Shown one piece after another: positions 1 through 12,754 of a stretch of DNA of 60,000 bases. This DNA comes from Tubiluchus corallicola (Eukaryota; Priapulida; Priapulimorpha; Priapulimorphida; Tubiluchidae). The stretch covers positions 746,066 through 806,065 of the forward strand of contig JAQGDQ010000011.1 of the NCBI GenBank assembly GCA_030141605.1, written 5' to 3'. Numbering within the stretch: the stretch's first letter is position 1; each line of letters opens with the position of its first letter. A program made the position numbers and the translations under genes. The notes beneath the pieces were generated by a model. That model saw only the letters and a program-made list of their open reading frames with translations, was not told the DNA's origin and ran no database searches.

Positions 1-2591
1 TTTGGTTATCAGGTTTTTGAGCTTTTTTGATGGGCTTTTTGATTTGTTTCATGTTGTTTTGCTTTTAAAAATGGAGCAGTTTTGTTAGTTTGTGTATGTG
101 TGAAACGTGTATAAAATAAAATTATAAATCAATAATTTTTTGAAATTAATCTATGAATAATTTTCACAGTTGTACATTTTTGCAGCTGTTATAATAAAAT
201 ATATAATTTTTCTAAATGAATTTGGTGACTCTGTGCCTATTATACCTACGAAATGATAGTAATACGAAAAGGTGTTATGGTTCCAAATTTTTAGCACAAG
301 TCAGTGTTTCTGCAATTTCTGCCATAATTTTTTATTCACGCGTTATAGAAAACCTTATACCAAAGTTTCGAAAATAGATGGCTATAAGGACAAAACGTTG
401 TGTAATGCGTAACAATTTGTTAACTAAGAGATCGGTGAGAAAGTTGCAGTGATTTCATGTTACATTTTATAGTTACCTATTAATTCTGAGTATTGTTACA
501 ACACACGAAATGTAGTGTACGTTTATGTGTTTTAATTATTCTTAAATAGTTCAATTGTAAATTTGAATCTTTACATGTTTGCAGTCTTTGTATTGCTAAA
601 ATCGTGATAAAAAGGACTATAACTAATTTGTTGTATAGTGAGAAATGAGCTAGTTTTCCTGCTGAGGATAATTACTGTAGCTACAGTATCAACTTAACAG
701 CTCGTACATTTGATACCTCACAATCCAGTACACTACCGTCTACTTTTCGTACTGTATCTTACCACCTGTAGCACCTTCTGACATACATGTACATAAACTT
801 GTTAATATGATGAGTTACTTGGCGATTTAGTGAATCATATCTTTGGTGATGTTGCTGTGAAACCGGTGCAGCTTGTACAGTGTTATACTCTATATCCCTG
901 GTAATTCAATAGCTGAGCTCGAATAAATTTAGCAGCGCTTGTGCTGTCTTAGTTTCTACAGTAAACAAACCCGTAATTTCAGAAGTCGCCAGGGAGCACG
1001 ACGCATTTTCCCAGATAATCCGCTGCCTACATCTAGCTGTACGAGATTAATAAGTGCAGTTTACAAGTTGTTTTCAGTTCCATATAAAACTCGGCTAAGC
1101 TGAGGTGACTATTTATCCCAAATAAACCAGTATGACAATCAGCATTCAGCAAGAAGTAAATACTGGACAAATGTAATAATTATTCATAAGTCCATTTCGT
1201 TTTTACCTGTTTTGGTTAAAATGAAAATTAAGTTATTTATTACCCGCGCTGCCTGATGCAAGATTATACACCCAGTTTACATATTGATTAAAAAATAAAA
1301 ATAGTCACGTTAATTGCCAATATATCATTGGTGTTGGAAAGTATTTATTCTTATTTCAGTTCTCATTGCCCAGTGCATTTATTAAATCATTTAATGATTT
1401 CTAAAATAAGTTTTTCTAAATTCTAATATTTTGAGATTTCTGGGCGATTGTAGTTGTATAATGATTTAAGGTAGAATCTGGCGAGCTTTGAAAAAAAAAC
1501 CTGACCCAAATACCGTCTGTAACTGTAGAAAAATCTCTGCCTTTTCCTGTTGAGGATATCTTCAGGGAGCAAATTTGTGGTTGCAAAGAACCGATTTGTA
1601 TCGATCAGCCGAAAATTTGTAAAAATGCATTAATTAATAAATTATTTATAACGTTAATTTTGAAGATTGCTTTGTGTACAAGACTTTATTCAAATATTAA
1701 GTGATTTCTTTACTGTTTATTTATAACTAAATTTATTCTTTTAACTCTAACTGAGGAAAAAATTTTGTTTGGTCAGTTCAACACTTTGAATCATACAGTT
1801 TTTGCTTGGTACTTCAAAGACATTTTGTTGTTGACATTTTGTATTAATAATTATTTGTAATTTGTTGTACAAATGCACTCGAGGTTCGCACTATCGAAAA
1901 GTAATTACGGAAGATATACAAAAACTGAACTACACTTTAAAATTGATACGAGTTGCATAATACTTGGCGTTAATGTCACTGAATGATTCAAAATCAAATT
2001 AAAGTGATTTTACATGTTAATGTTTTGTACAGTAAGTTCAATGAGTAATGCCAATATCGACTGTTCACTATTCAAGAGTTTGCTTTAGTGGTGTACCTTA
2101 AGGTTGGTCCTTACTTTTGTTATTCCTAGTCTCCTGCTGTTGTTTACACGTTGCTAAATTGCTTGCCGGGTTCTTGGTGCATCTACCCCTAGCATTTGCT
2201 TGCTTACATCAAGCCAAATACTGCATGCTTTTCAACTACGTCTGTTATGCATGTTATGGTTCAAGGCTGCTGCCCAAGTGTTTTGTTTGCCGTGTTTTAT
2301 AGATAAACTGGCTTGTACAATAACACGTTTCAATTCACTTTGTACCTTTTAGTATTACATTTGGATTCCTTATACTAAATTTCACTGTTTAGCTGTGTTA
2401 TTTTACTTATTTAAGAATGAACCATTTGTAACCCGATTGCCGCTGGTTTGTGGAAAAGCAGTTTTAACCAGAAGTGGAAATCTTCCAGTTTTAAAATACC
2501 TGATTCTGGGTTTTTCTAAAAAATTGAAATAGTGCAATTGTGGGTATGACTGGCTCAAGAAGCAACATGCTCTTCGACTGCCTGATTTCAA

Positions 2592-2599
2592 TGACGTCA
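2592..2599. promoter_or_regulatory. perfect CRE palindrome
   Basis: TGACGTCA is the full CREB/ATF consensus. No gene is recognised beside it. A perfect 8-mer can occur by chance about once in a window of this size. Confidence 0.15.
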
Positions 2600-3650
2600 C
2601 TTCTAATTGATGGCTTCAGTGCTAATTGATGTTTAATGACAATTTATCTAGGTAATGTGCAGTTTAAACTGACTGCAGCTAAGACAGTTTTGACAGGCCG
2701 CAATACCGTGCTTAAAGTCGTGCGTATTGTGTACACTTTTTACTGCTTTTGCTGATTTGTCTTACTAAACGTAGTTTATGTTATGTAGTAACTGTAAAAA
2801 CTAAGTTTTCAGTTTGGAATGACTTAGTGAATGGAAAATATTTCAGCACTTATAAACAGATTCTGTAATGCGTACTTCGCTTGCAAAAATTCATTAACCT
2901 TCGTTTTTGAATTAAGTCCGGTAAATAAATAAATTTTCATAAAAATGCATTTTGAGAGTTGTATTAAGAATTATATAGCATTTTAAATTTTTACTTAGTT
3001 CAGTTGATTTGTTATGTATAACATAATTAACATAGGCCTGGCTACTGTGCAATGATTAAAACTGAACTTGCAACATTAAATTTGCATGTAAACTTGTGTA
3101 ATTAAACTTGTATAATTAATTACATGTAAACTTGTGTAAATAAGTAAACTATTACTTAGGCGGTATTAAATTTTACTTTTTGCATAGAGAATTGATATAA
3201 TGTTCCTTGGATCACGAGTGAGTATTTTAGTTTTGGCTTGTTTAAACTGATTATTTCAAGCGTTATGAATCTGTTTATGGAATTACCATTTTTTTCATCA
3301 GTCTTACAGTAATCAGTAATTTCTGAACACTAGTCTCGTGCTCAAAATGAAGAAATCAAGGTATACACTTACAAGTACACATTATATTTATAGTTTGTAG
3401 TGCTTTGTACAAAATGTTACAAAACCTGTTCAGAACACATACAAGTAACTTATGCCAATAAAATTGCTAAGAAAGTTCAAAATTGTGCCAAAGCCGCATA
3501 CTGTAGTCGTTCAATAGATTGTAAACAAACAGAGCTTGTTCTGAGAGAACAGAAATCATGGGCTAAGTTCAAATTACAGTACTTAGTCTATATTCAAAAT
3601 GTGGGTTAAACCCGTGTAACTGATGCAGCTTCAAGGCCTTATACCTATAG

Positions 3651-3743
3651 GCGGTGCGTTTGCCAGGCGTAGCGGATGTGTTTTTACACAAGTTTGTGTA
3701 CAAGAATCTTGGCGACATTTTAGAAAACTTACTTTTTTTAAAG
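3651..3743 (+). other. exon-like 31-codon stretch, unrecognised
   Basis: Between an acceptor-like CCTATAG (ending at 3650) and a donor-like AAAG followed by GTGGGC (3744), 31 in-frame codons read AVRLPGVADVFLHKF ... GDILENLLFLK, a hydrophobic and helix-like pattern. Both flanking splice sites are only moderate. Two other frames are also open here, so chance is likely. Confidence 0.15.
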
Positions 3744-6700
3744 GTGGGCATTCGATAAAAACCTTTACTGCCAGTTTCTTGCTTGGTACTAAAGTGATTA
3801 AAGGTTATCCACAATTCCAAATTCTTGGCTCTAATTTGAAATGTCTTCCAGTCGTGCTTTGTACACTGTATATAAGACTTGTAAGCTTAAAATACATTGT
3901 GCTGGTTTATTTGACTTTTCTGTCTTTTGAGAAGGCATGCCTATGTTGATATCTTTGACGGGGCCTTTTTCTGGCGTTTTTAACTTTTTATATATGCCAA
4001 ATGATTGGCGCGAATAATTCAGAATCGCACCTCAAAAATGTAAGAAAAAATCAGACCTCGCTGTTTTGCTGTTTTGGGATATTGCGTTGAACCATTGATG
4101 CATCTTGTCATTTATCTTGATCAAAACTTCTGACACGAAAGGTGATCAGAGTAAAGCTTTCGATGTATGTATCATATGTGTTTAAATAATAGGTACGATT
4201 TTATTCAGTATGTTTTATATAATTAAGACATAAGTACACAGAAACTACTTTACTACGGTGCTACTTGATTACATAATGTTCTTGTAGACGCTTTTAAGGT
4301 CCAGCTTGGAGTAAGAACAACAGTTATGATATATGATAATATTTTTGAAATGTAACGGAGATTTACTTTTGCTTTTTAAACGTAAAATTCTGGAGGAGTA
4401 TGTACGTTGAAAGACAAAACATGTTTGCTGCAGCTTGAATTCGTGCAGCCAATTTTTGGGATGCAATTCAAGGCTGAAGGCTGAAAATACTACATTATTT
4501 TTTAAAATTAATTAGTTTTATCCTGTCTAATTTCATAATAAACAGCACATTTCGTGGATAATGTAGACGTCAAATTTGAGTCATTCTTAGCTGAAAGTTT
4601 CTATTCAGTTACTGTTTGAGTAGACAGATTAAAATTATTAAGAGGTGCCTAGTCTTGCATTAGTTATATAAAGAGTATAATGCTCCGGGGTTATGATGGT
4701 ATTGATCACCTAACTTCGAACTTCATTCGAACTCAGCGTATTGATTGAGTTTCATACACGCTCAACAGTCAGTGTCTCATACGTGGTGTGTTGGCAAGGC
4801 TGAAGCAAAAGCTGGCAAGTGTTACCACCAGCTCAACCCAGCAGCCACGGAATTATTTTTATTTCGCAGGCGGCTGTTTATTCTTTTCCTCTCATCGGTC
4901 ACACGGGGTTTGATGACCTCGCCTTCCCGTCTGGCCTAGGCGCTGGGGCTGGTGCCTGGTGCTAGTATAATACCTCAGTTATTAACTAATTGTTCGCGAA
5001 CTCAGTACATGCTGTAGATTATAGTTACAGTGTTTTAGACCTGCATTATGAATAATACTTATTATAATTTTGTTCTTTTGGTTACTATTATATATGAATT
5101 GTTATTGCCATAAGTACGTAAAATTTAGCACTAATGTACTTACGTTATTGTTTTGCGTGGTTATGCGCCACTATGTTGCCCCCTCTCTTTAGGTATATAA
5201 ATTCTTTGCTTACCCACCAGTCAAGCTACAGTTATACTTTGCTTATGCTACAATTTCCCATTAAAAAGTAATACATGCGTTTGAGGTTTTTAACACAAAA
5301 TTTGTTGTTGTCTTTGTTATTAGCCTAGAAAGGTGTTTACATATAGATTCTGCTCTTTGCCTGCTTCTTCTGTAAATCTGTGATTTCTATTCTGCAAGTG
5401 TAGGGCATGGAAAGTCACACTGATGTCATACCCTCCCTTCTTTCTAGTGTACACTACTGACATTTCTTGTGTGTATGAGATTTTAGAACGTAAATTTAAT
5501 TTTATTAAATTGAGTAGTTGCAGGTTCAATACGTTGTGATATGAGTATGTAACACGTAGGATTATTTATGACTTCAAGTGAATACTTTTGCTTAAAATAA
5601 TTAAATAGGGACAATGTAGAGTGTTAATAGTTGTTATATATGTACGCAATTTTTTGTTGTCTATGAAAAGAATTGTGCTTAAAAACCTGTACAGTGTGAT
5701 GTGCTTAAACATTTCATATTTCCACCCAATTTTATCCAAATTGCAAATTTTGGACCAGGGAAACTTCAGCTCGGAGCGTCTGTAGGTGTAAGTAATGGAA
5801 AAGCAGTTGGAACTGTAGATGTGGGCCAAATCAGCCGAAAAAGTTGCCCAAAATTAACACATTTAATTATTTTTAACGTTTTGTTAATTTAAAAACTTGC
5901 ACTAGTAAGTTCTTTTATAATTTCATGAAAGCCCTCCTCAGTGTGTGGTAAAAATAATATAATATTATAATATTTTTTTATTGTTTGATATGTGAATAAT
6001 AAATGATAGTGTAAGTCGTAATCTTTAGCGTCACATTTGGAAAAAAATGATGTAGATATATGAATGCACTGTCACACAGTTCTGTTTTATGTAAGAAATA
6101 AAACGAAGCGCGAATTTTAACGTGTATATAATTTGCATATAATTTGTAAAACAATTCTATTATCAACTAGCAACTGTAGTAAAAATGTAAGTGCTCACTT
6201 ATACCCAACAAACACTACTCATGCACGCGCATCCCACAGCCATTTTACTACTTGCATAAATTTTGTGTATGGTACGTTAATACCAGCAGGCATTGTGTGT
6301 CTGTGTTAATTCGTTTCTAGTTGTATCGTTATTTCTTATCTTTTATCATAAACTATTGCATTTTAGCTACCTGAGCAACACTCGTATAAGCAGACGGACG
6401 GCTCACATTAACAATTGCTAGTTTTAATTTTTAATCCAAAAAAACACGTAAACTTGTGTTTTCTTATTGTTTGAGCGGGAGGGGTCAGGAATGGGAGGTA
6501 ATGGACATGTTCATAATTCTGAGGTCATTTTTTTAATATCTGCTTTTTATCACTAGTCTAGATGGGCACATTCAGTTTTTAGCAGTGTTCTATTATTAAG
6601 TGTTACCATAGCATTTTGTATTCACATTTGTGTTAGCAATTCCTTTTAATTATAAAATAATTCATCATTTTTTGTCATCCTTGAGCACGTGAGGAATGTA

Positions 6701-7614
6701 GGTCGAGATATTCGCGCACATATTTAAAAATTGAAGCCGGATGTTGCTCATTGGGCCACCCTTTGACCTGTGTTGTTAATTTTCTGGACAACTTTCTGAG
6801 ACAGATGATCTACAAAGATGCAGCGGAAATCATGATAAGACTGACCTTTCCCATCAAACAAAGACTGCATAGCAGAGCAGCTAGTTCAAGCAACCATGTG
6901 TTGAATTATACAGCAGTTTACGCCAGCGGCCATGAATGCAGGAGCCATCCCATCTGTTTCAGCAATCTCTGGGGGTTTCAAGTTCTTTTTAAACGCCAGT
7001 ATTTCCAGGAAAATTCCAGAAAGGAAAAGCTGTCAAATCCGAGCGACTACAGCAACTGATTGCCTAAGTTTCGAGTGGGTGCTGAATTTGCGCGGAATTT
7101 TCACAATATTTGTACCCAGGAATTTGATACTTTTTACAGGAAAATGCGTGACAGTGTGTATTTCATGCGGTAGTTTAGAGACTTTATATGGGTTTGGTAC
7201 AGATTGTTATCTAGTTGTGCTGCTACACAGTTGGCGTCCAATGCTTACAAAGCACTCAGTGTTTGGTTAACCTTGAACTTGCGGTCGTTAGTATGCTGTT
7301 GCTGATGGTGGATACGCGCAGAGATACTACACTTTGTATTATGCATATACTTTTCGATAGTTGTTATTTTAAGAAATATACACGTCTACGTCTATTAGAC
7401 TATTACTGTTCTTATGTGAAAAACAGGTACTCAAATTGTGTCTTACTTTGCCAGATGCACATGCTTCCTCTAACCCTAAATATCGTGTTGAATATACATC
7501 ATATTTTTCCATTTAGTTTTTAATACTGTTCATTATATTAATGTACCGATTAATCGCTCTAATCATGTGAAACTACATGTAAATACTGGTATTTAAAACA
7601 TCCGTGATATCACA

Positions 7615-7750
7615 AGGAATAAACTCGCATTTATTAAATTTTTAAATTTGAACTTGAGCAAAAGAAAGGAGTCACGAAAACATCGGGACTGAACTTAGAT
7701 TTGAACCTACAAGTGCAGTGCCTTGGCCTCTAGACCGCGCAGCCTCTTAT
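7615..7750 (-). mobile_element. tRNA-derived SINE-like element
   Basis: On the minus strand, starting near 7748, GGCTGCGCGGTCTAGAGG resembles a polymerase III A box. It is followed 27 bases on by GGTTCAAATCT, a B-box near-match, at normal tRNA spacing. Acceptor-stem pairing is poor and there is no usable cloverleaf 3' end, so this is a SINE head or tRNA pseudogene. An unrelated AT-rich body and a TTTAAAAATTT tail follow toward 7615. The ends are approximate. Confidence 0.55.
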
Positions 7751-8936
7751 GGGTTCATCCAACAAATAATTTTTAAAATTATGATAGTAAATAATTATTC
7801 CTGAATTATGAAATATTAGTACTTTTGGATATGCTCAAAGCTTATCTAATACGAGTCATAGTTTGTCACGTCGTAGGGTGTTACGTAATTACCATTTCGT
7901 TTCGTTATATTTTATTTTGACGGTTTTTTTAGTAAGAACGAGGAAATTACTTGAAAAAACTTTAAGTAAGATGAGCCTTGACCCGTGCCTTAGGGCAATG
8001 AGATGCACTTCGATTTTAAGTTGTTTAGTTTCGTTGGAATTTTTTTTATGTAAGAACTTTTCGACTAAATTCGGTAGGATTGAATTTATTAGGTGCAAAG
8101 TAAGTTAACGTGTTGTTACATTCAGTAGTACATATAAATTTAACAAAACATTGGGAGTTAATTTAATACAGCAACGATCTGTACACTATTTTTACAGCAA
8201 TATATTATGTACTGCATGTAACGAATGTATTACTAATATTTTGTGTATTTTCTAGACCTACATATAAATTTATTTCATTTTATTGTTATTTATTAATTTA
8301 ATTTTAATTCGCAATGAACTTGTGGCGTGTTTTACATATAACAAAAAATTTCTGAGTTTCCGTAATACTGGCTTTTTCTCCTGTATGAACCACATGTTTA
8401 GAGCAAAACGCTGACTAGCTGAGTTGCTTCAGCCGTCGGCCGAAAATATCTGAATGGGATTTGTTGGTACATGTAGTCGTAAAAGCATTCTATTAGTTAT
8501 TGTTTGCTATCACAGTTTAATAATTGTGATTATTATCATTTGCGAATTACAAGTTACTTTTGTTTGCTTATTACTACTTTACTAGGCGTATTCGTGTAAG
8601 TTTTTGTCTCACTCTTATGTGTTATCTTTCAAGTAAAATTCACAAAATATCGTTTAAACCTCCAATCATTCTTTGGGACCTTGCTGTCCGTTGAGTAGAT
8701 ACTATGTTGTTACTTCCCCCAGTTTCTTATTAGTGGTGTACATGTAGATATTATTTCTCAGACAGCAGTAGTATTTGTTTGTGTGATGCAGTATACAAAA
8801 TTTGATGCAGTTTTTTTCATTGATAAATGATATTTTTGCATTAGTAATCACGTATAAAATGTTTTTTTTGTACCCGATTAATGCAATTTCTTTCTCATAT
8901 CCATTAGCGATTGCGAATTGATTTTTTGAAAAAAGA

Positions 8937-8963
8937 AACATCCTGTCTTGAGGGCAGGATGTT
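8937..8963. other. short perfect hairpin
   Basis: AACATCCTG and CAGGATGTT form a nine-base perfect stem around the loop TCTTGAGGG. With one bulged A the stem extends three more pairs. No known RNA family is recognised. Confidence 0.5.
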
Positions 8964-9191
8964 CTCAAATTGTAATGATTAATTGGGAAATCCATGAACT
9001 GTGAAAGTTGTTGATAGATACAGTTCAGTAAGAAACTATGAAAACTGAGAGAGAGAGAATAGAGTTAAGCAATTGACCAAAGCTAAGACGAGTACAAGTG
9101 TTAACTGTGGGTCAGTAACCTCTCAGAAAGGGCAAATTTCGGCCGGTGTACACCATTGTACACGCCACTCTTCACATTGTTCTGCATCGAT

Positions 9192-9660
9192 TTAAACCGA
9201 ATCATTACTTTTCTCCGTTTGACCCCTTTCAGTCGGGCTGTGTGCTACGCCTAACATGAGTTGTGAATAAAGTTCTGATTTTATAAATAGCGTGTTCGGA
9301 ATATAGGCATGCTTGTATACTGTACAAGCTACAGACGAGAGGTCAAACATAGTGCTGCGTAGAATCTCGGTAGACCCAACTGCGTTTTGTGGGAGGTCGT
9401 CTGATCGCTCGATTAACGGTTTAGCCGTTTTTCTAATAATGTCAAAATTGTCAGTCACTTTTAATTGAAGAAAACAAACGAGCTTTCCTACCCAGCGTAC
9501 ACGAATTTAACTGTAAATTTAAACACTGATGGAATTGAATAATTCTCTCATTATGGAAACAGTGTGGAGACCGGTTCGGTTCTCCCGTTTCCTGGTTCAG
9601 GATATAAATTGTCACTGATGTTGTAAATACGAATTCCCTTGTACTGCAGCAAATCCGCAA
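9192..9660 (-). other. unrecognised open stretch, possibly decayed coding
   Basis: Two minus-strand frames overlap here. The downstream one runs about 104 codons from a TAA near 9505 to the stop at 9192, with balanced residues (VTDNFDIIRKTAKPLIER ... SDDLPQNAVGSTEIL). The upstream one covers 9660-9451. GC content is higher than the flanks. This could be an exon or an old frameshifted ORF. There is no ATG where expected and no family match I can name. Confidence 0.2.
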
Positions 9661-10239
9661 ATATGCGAAATTTCTTTTTGTTAAGAAATTAACCTGGAAT
9701 TTTATATCATTTTCCTTATAAGAGTTTCGTGTAACTACTTCTCATTTTTCTGTAATTTATTCAAAAATTTTCCAGATGTTTCATTTCCGAAAAAAATCTC
9801 ATTGCTGCGAACGACATTTTCTCGTTTCGAATCGTCTAAATAAACTAAAGGTAGTTTTTTCGGTTTCTGATTGGGTACTGCGTTGCCCGCGGCGCGGTTA
9901 ATAGCTTTCATTTGATACTCATTAATGTACGAAGCTTGGAGCTCTAGGAAATCAGTTCATGCGAACTCTGGTATTTTTTGGGAAAATGTTCCAGCATTGA
10001 TTGTTTCTGAGTTTTTATTTTCACAATCACACGAAGTAATTTAGTGATACTGGGAACTTGAAGAGGACGTATTGCTATTTTAATGGCATAATATGTAGTA
10101 GCAGTCTAGTAGAATGTTATAAGATAAAAATATTGATGAAAATAACTGCCAACACTCATTTAAGCAAAGACTTGGCTATTTGTTTCAACAATCATCTGCA
10201 TCGTTTTAAACATAACGCGCTCATGATCACTTAATCCAG

Positions 10240-10383
10240 CCTAATAAAATATAATGTATAAAAATTAATATTGAGATCCAGAAATCCACATTGTGAAAAG
10301 CAATTTTTGTACTTCGATATTAATTTTTATAAAGCAATTTTTGGACCTCAGTATTAATATTTATATATTATATTTTTATTAGG
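10240..10383. mobile_element. 144-bp fold-back element
   Basis: The arms 10240-10285 and 10337-10383 are inverted copies of about 46 bases. They start CCTAATAAAATATAATGTAT on the left and end ATATTATATTTTTATTAGG on the right, with about five differences and one small length change. The loop (10286-10336) contains a third partial copy of an arm. It would fold into a long hairpin and has the size and build of a MITE. No clear target duplication was seen. Confidence 0.6.
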
Positions 10384-10980
10384 TATACTTGTATGATCGT
10401 ACCATGTTATTGTGTTAGAATAAATAGCCATATCTTTGCTTACGTGGGTGCTCGCAGTTATTGTCATTTTCATCGATTTCTATGTCACCCAATCAGTTTT
10501 TTCAAGTAAAAATATTGACTTTGGCATACCTTTTTACCTTCTTTTATGTTTACCTGTAAGCAAATTGATTAATGAGCATTATGATGCTGCTGTTATTGTT
10601 AGCAGTGATCTCATGAACTTTGATCACTTTATGCTGGTATTTTCCAAATTTATGTATAGTGAAAAATTTTAAACTAAATGCTAATCTTAGGTTAAATTAA
10701 AAAAGTAAGATCTAGTTATAATGACATCAGCAGGGCTATGCTAATATTAGGTTTTTTAATTAGATGTTTGCAAATTATTATTATGCTTAACGTAATAAAT
10801 GTGGACTTTCCTTAAATATCAGCTTATACGTGCTTTAATTACGCTGTTATCTCAATTTTTAAAAGATCAGTAAAGAACATGATGTTTCGCTACCTTACAT
10901 TTAAATTTTACTTTTGTTTTAATTTTTACTTCTGTGTATTGCGTCGGCTGCCAAGCAGGTGTTTGTGTACGTACATTGAA

Positions 10981-11348
10981 AATATTAATTTTAACCTACG
11001 AGAACACATGAGCTAGCGAAGCAAATGAATTAGAACCTGTAGTACCTTTTACAGAGAAAACTTTACTGATTTAGGATTTTCAAGTATTGCTCTGAAGTGT
11101 TGGAATAAGCTGCCAATTGAAATTAGAGCTTGCACATATTTGAATTCTTTTAAAAGGAAACTAAAAACTCGTGTTTTCAAGCATGAGTAGTGAATGTTTT
11201 GTAGCTTTATTATGATGTATATGTAGGCGTAATAGGCATAATTGTATTATAGTTTTTTATTACGCTTATCTAATTATTTTTAATTGTACGGCGATTTTGA
11301 AAAAAATTTTATTGAAAGAGTGAGCACTTTATAAATAAATAAATTATT
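10981..11348 (+). mobile_element. 5'-truncated non-LTR retrotransposon, CR1/L2/Jockey-like
   Basis: The left part encodes the conserved C-terminal tail of a reverse-transcriptase polyprotein (separate entry). After its TAG at 11188-11190 comes an AT-rich 3' untranslated part that ends in GTGAGCACTTTATAAATAAATAAATT, a short-repeat tail of the kind that closes CR1/L2-type elements. Everything 5' of the RT tail is missing, as is usual for target-primed reverse transcription that stops early. The left edge is unclear; homology is visible from about 10990. The clade is not settled by this short piece. Confidence 0.72.
10990..11190 (+). pseudogene. reverse-transcriptase C-terminal fragment (non-LTR retrotransposon)
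   Basis: In one frame from about 10990 the translation begins FNLREHMS and ends FKHE before TAG at 11188-11190. It contains the hallmark WNKLPIEIR followed by LNSFKRKLKTRVF, matching the pattern W-N-x-LP-x-x-IR ... L-x-x-FK-x-x-LK that ends CR1, L2 and Jockey-type RT ORFs. Two in-frame stops (TAG 11014-11016, TGA 11026-11028) interrupt the upstream part. The final 53 codons (11029-11187) are open. No RT catalytic motif or endonuclease is present, so this is a dead fragment. The match is strong because spacing and residues both fit. Confidence 0.75.
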
Positions 11349-11524
11349 TTTACTGCAGATGTACTGTAATGCGTTGCTTAATTTCTTGCTATTTTTTCAT
11401 TTATTTAATTATTAATAACCACGTTTGCACGTATATTGGCAATAATAGTATGATTAAGTCAAAAATTGTGTCCAAGTAAAAAGTAAATTTCTGTTCTATT
11501 CTAATCAATTCCATTTGAGGCAAG

Positions 11525-11720
11525 AACGTAGATTAACATAGTCATGAACAGGGTAACGAGTTAAAACTTGTAGTTTCGAATCCCATAGTGACGAATTGTG
11601 CTTTTTTGAATGGCCTCGTGTAAACTTACCGAAGGCATGTGACTTTGGTCCGATAATTCTCACAAGATTAAGCATCCTATCAAGTCTCCGCAGCTTGGTG
11701 GGGTTTTGTCATTAAATGCG
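11525..11720 (+). mobile_element. tRNA-headed SINE-like element
   Basis: AACATAGTCATGAACAGGG (degenerate A box) precedes GTAGTTTCGAATCCCA, a good B box, at tRNA-like spacing. Downstream, ACCGAAGGCATGTGACTT and TGGTCCGATAATTCTCAC recall the central core shared by several animal tRNA-SINE families. It lies 180 bases after the truncated non-LTR element, in the same orientation. Start and end are approximate. Confidence 0.45.
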
Positions 11721-12677
11721 GTTCATTGTTCTACTGGTAATGAGTCGATTATTGATTGAGGTCGCTGGGAAATTAACTATGCGTCAGCGTTCTGTATGCA
11801 TGACTGCAGCGCTGCATTCCTGTGTGCAGCTGTTCTGCTGTTTGGTACAGTATACGCGCTTGCTGCTAGAACCTGGTACAGTATAAATCTGTCATACCGA
11901 CACACCCACAACGCACGAAATTACCTAGGAGGTGGAGGGGCCTGAGTGCGTGTATAGGAAGAGCGAACAGGTATTCGGATGAAGTTCTATTTGAAATTAC
12001 GAAAAAATGTTTTGTCATTAAGATGCCTCGTTGGCGATAAAAACATTTTGATGTAACCTACTCTATTCTGCTCGCTTTTGCAATGTAATATTTAACCATT
12101 TTGTATGCACACTAATCATGCCTGTGATGTTAAGATGAATAAAGTAAGCAATGTGTAAAGATATCATAGTATTTTAGTTATTAAGACAGGTGTTTAACGC
12201 CTTATAGAAGGTATGCAATCAGTGCTTAATCAAAGTTGGCAAATGGCAAATCATTTTCATTGTGGTAGATTTCTTCATGGTATTATTTTCGTTTTCTATA
12301 TAGATATTTAATAAATCAGCGAATGTGTTTGTCTGTTTCGAAATGTATGATACTTCTTTACTAAAACAAAATTGGTTATTATTTGTCGAAATGAATCTGA
12401 ATGCTTTTCTGACTGCTCTGTCGATATTATAAATCGGTATTATTTTTGACGAGATCGTAAATCATGAATGGATACCTTTCTTGTGTGATATGTTTGTATT
12501 CTTCCTTAGAGATTTTTTAGCTGCATAATACAAGTTTTCTGATATTTTAATCTAAATTGAAAACTCATTGGTTTACCGTGTTTATTTTCTTGATGTATTT
12601 TCCACTCACTTTATAGATTTTATAATTTTATGTAAATTTGTTATCTTAGTGGTATGTGATGTTAGAATTGTAATCAT

Positions 12678-12750
12678 TGTAAAGAGTGCTAGAACATATA
12701 GATATAGATAGTCTGCTATAGAAAAGTAAAATAAACTTAAACTTAAAAAA
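12678..12750 (+). mobile_element. 3' end of a second non-LTR element (tentative)
   Basis: GTAAAGAGTGCTAGAACATA followed by GTCTGCTATAGAAAAGTAAAATAAACTT resembles the closing segment of CR1/L2-like elements, where a GCGCT-type motif precedes ATAAAGTAAAATAAA tails. No RT coding was recognised in the preceding 400 bases, which are AT-rich. The call rests on tail style only. Confidence 0.3.
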
Positions 12751-12754
12751 ACTC

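Larger units (their letters stand above)
1..7614. other. no supported gene
   Basis: AT-rich unique sequence. I see scattered ORFs below about 125 codons, one perfect CRE (2592), an exon-like stretch at 3651-3743 and short AT-rich direct repeats near 3080-3140. The longest open frame (6685-7059, no suitable ATG at its start) has no recognisable domain. Confidence 0.6.

Noticed and set aside
1-40. TTTGGTTATCAGG as a miR-9 relative.
   Set aside because: Only about ten bases match and no hairpin partner is seen at the window edge.
6685-7059. 125-codon open frame in a GC-richer stretch.
   Set aside because: No suitable ATG near its start, two other frames also open nearby, and no recognisable motif.
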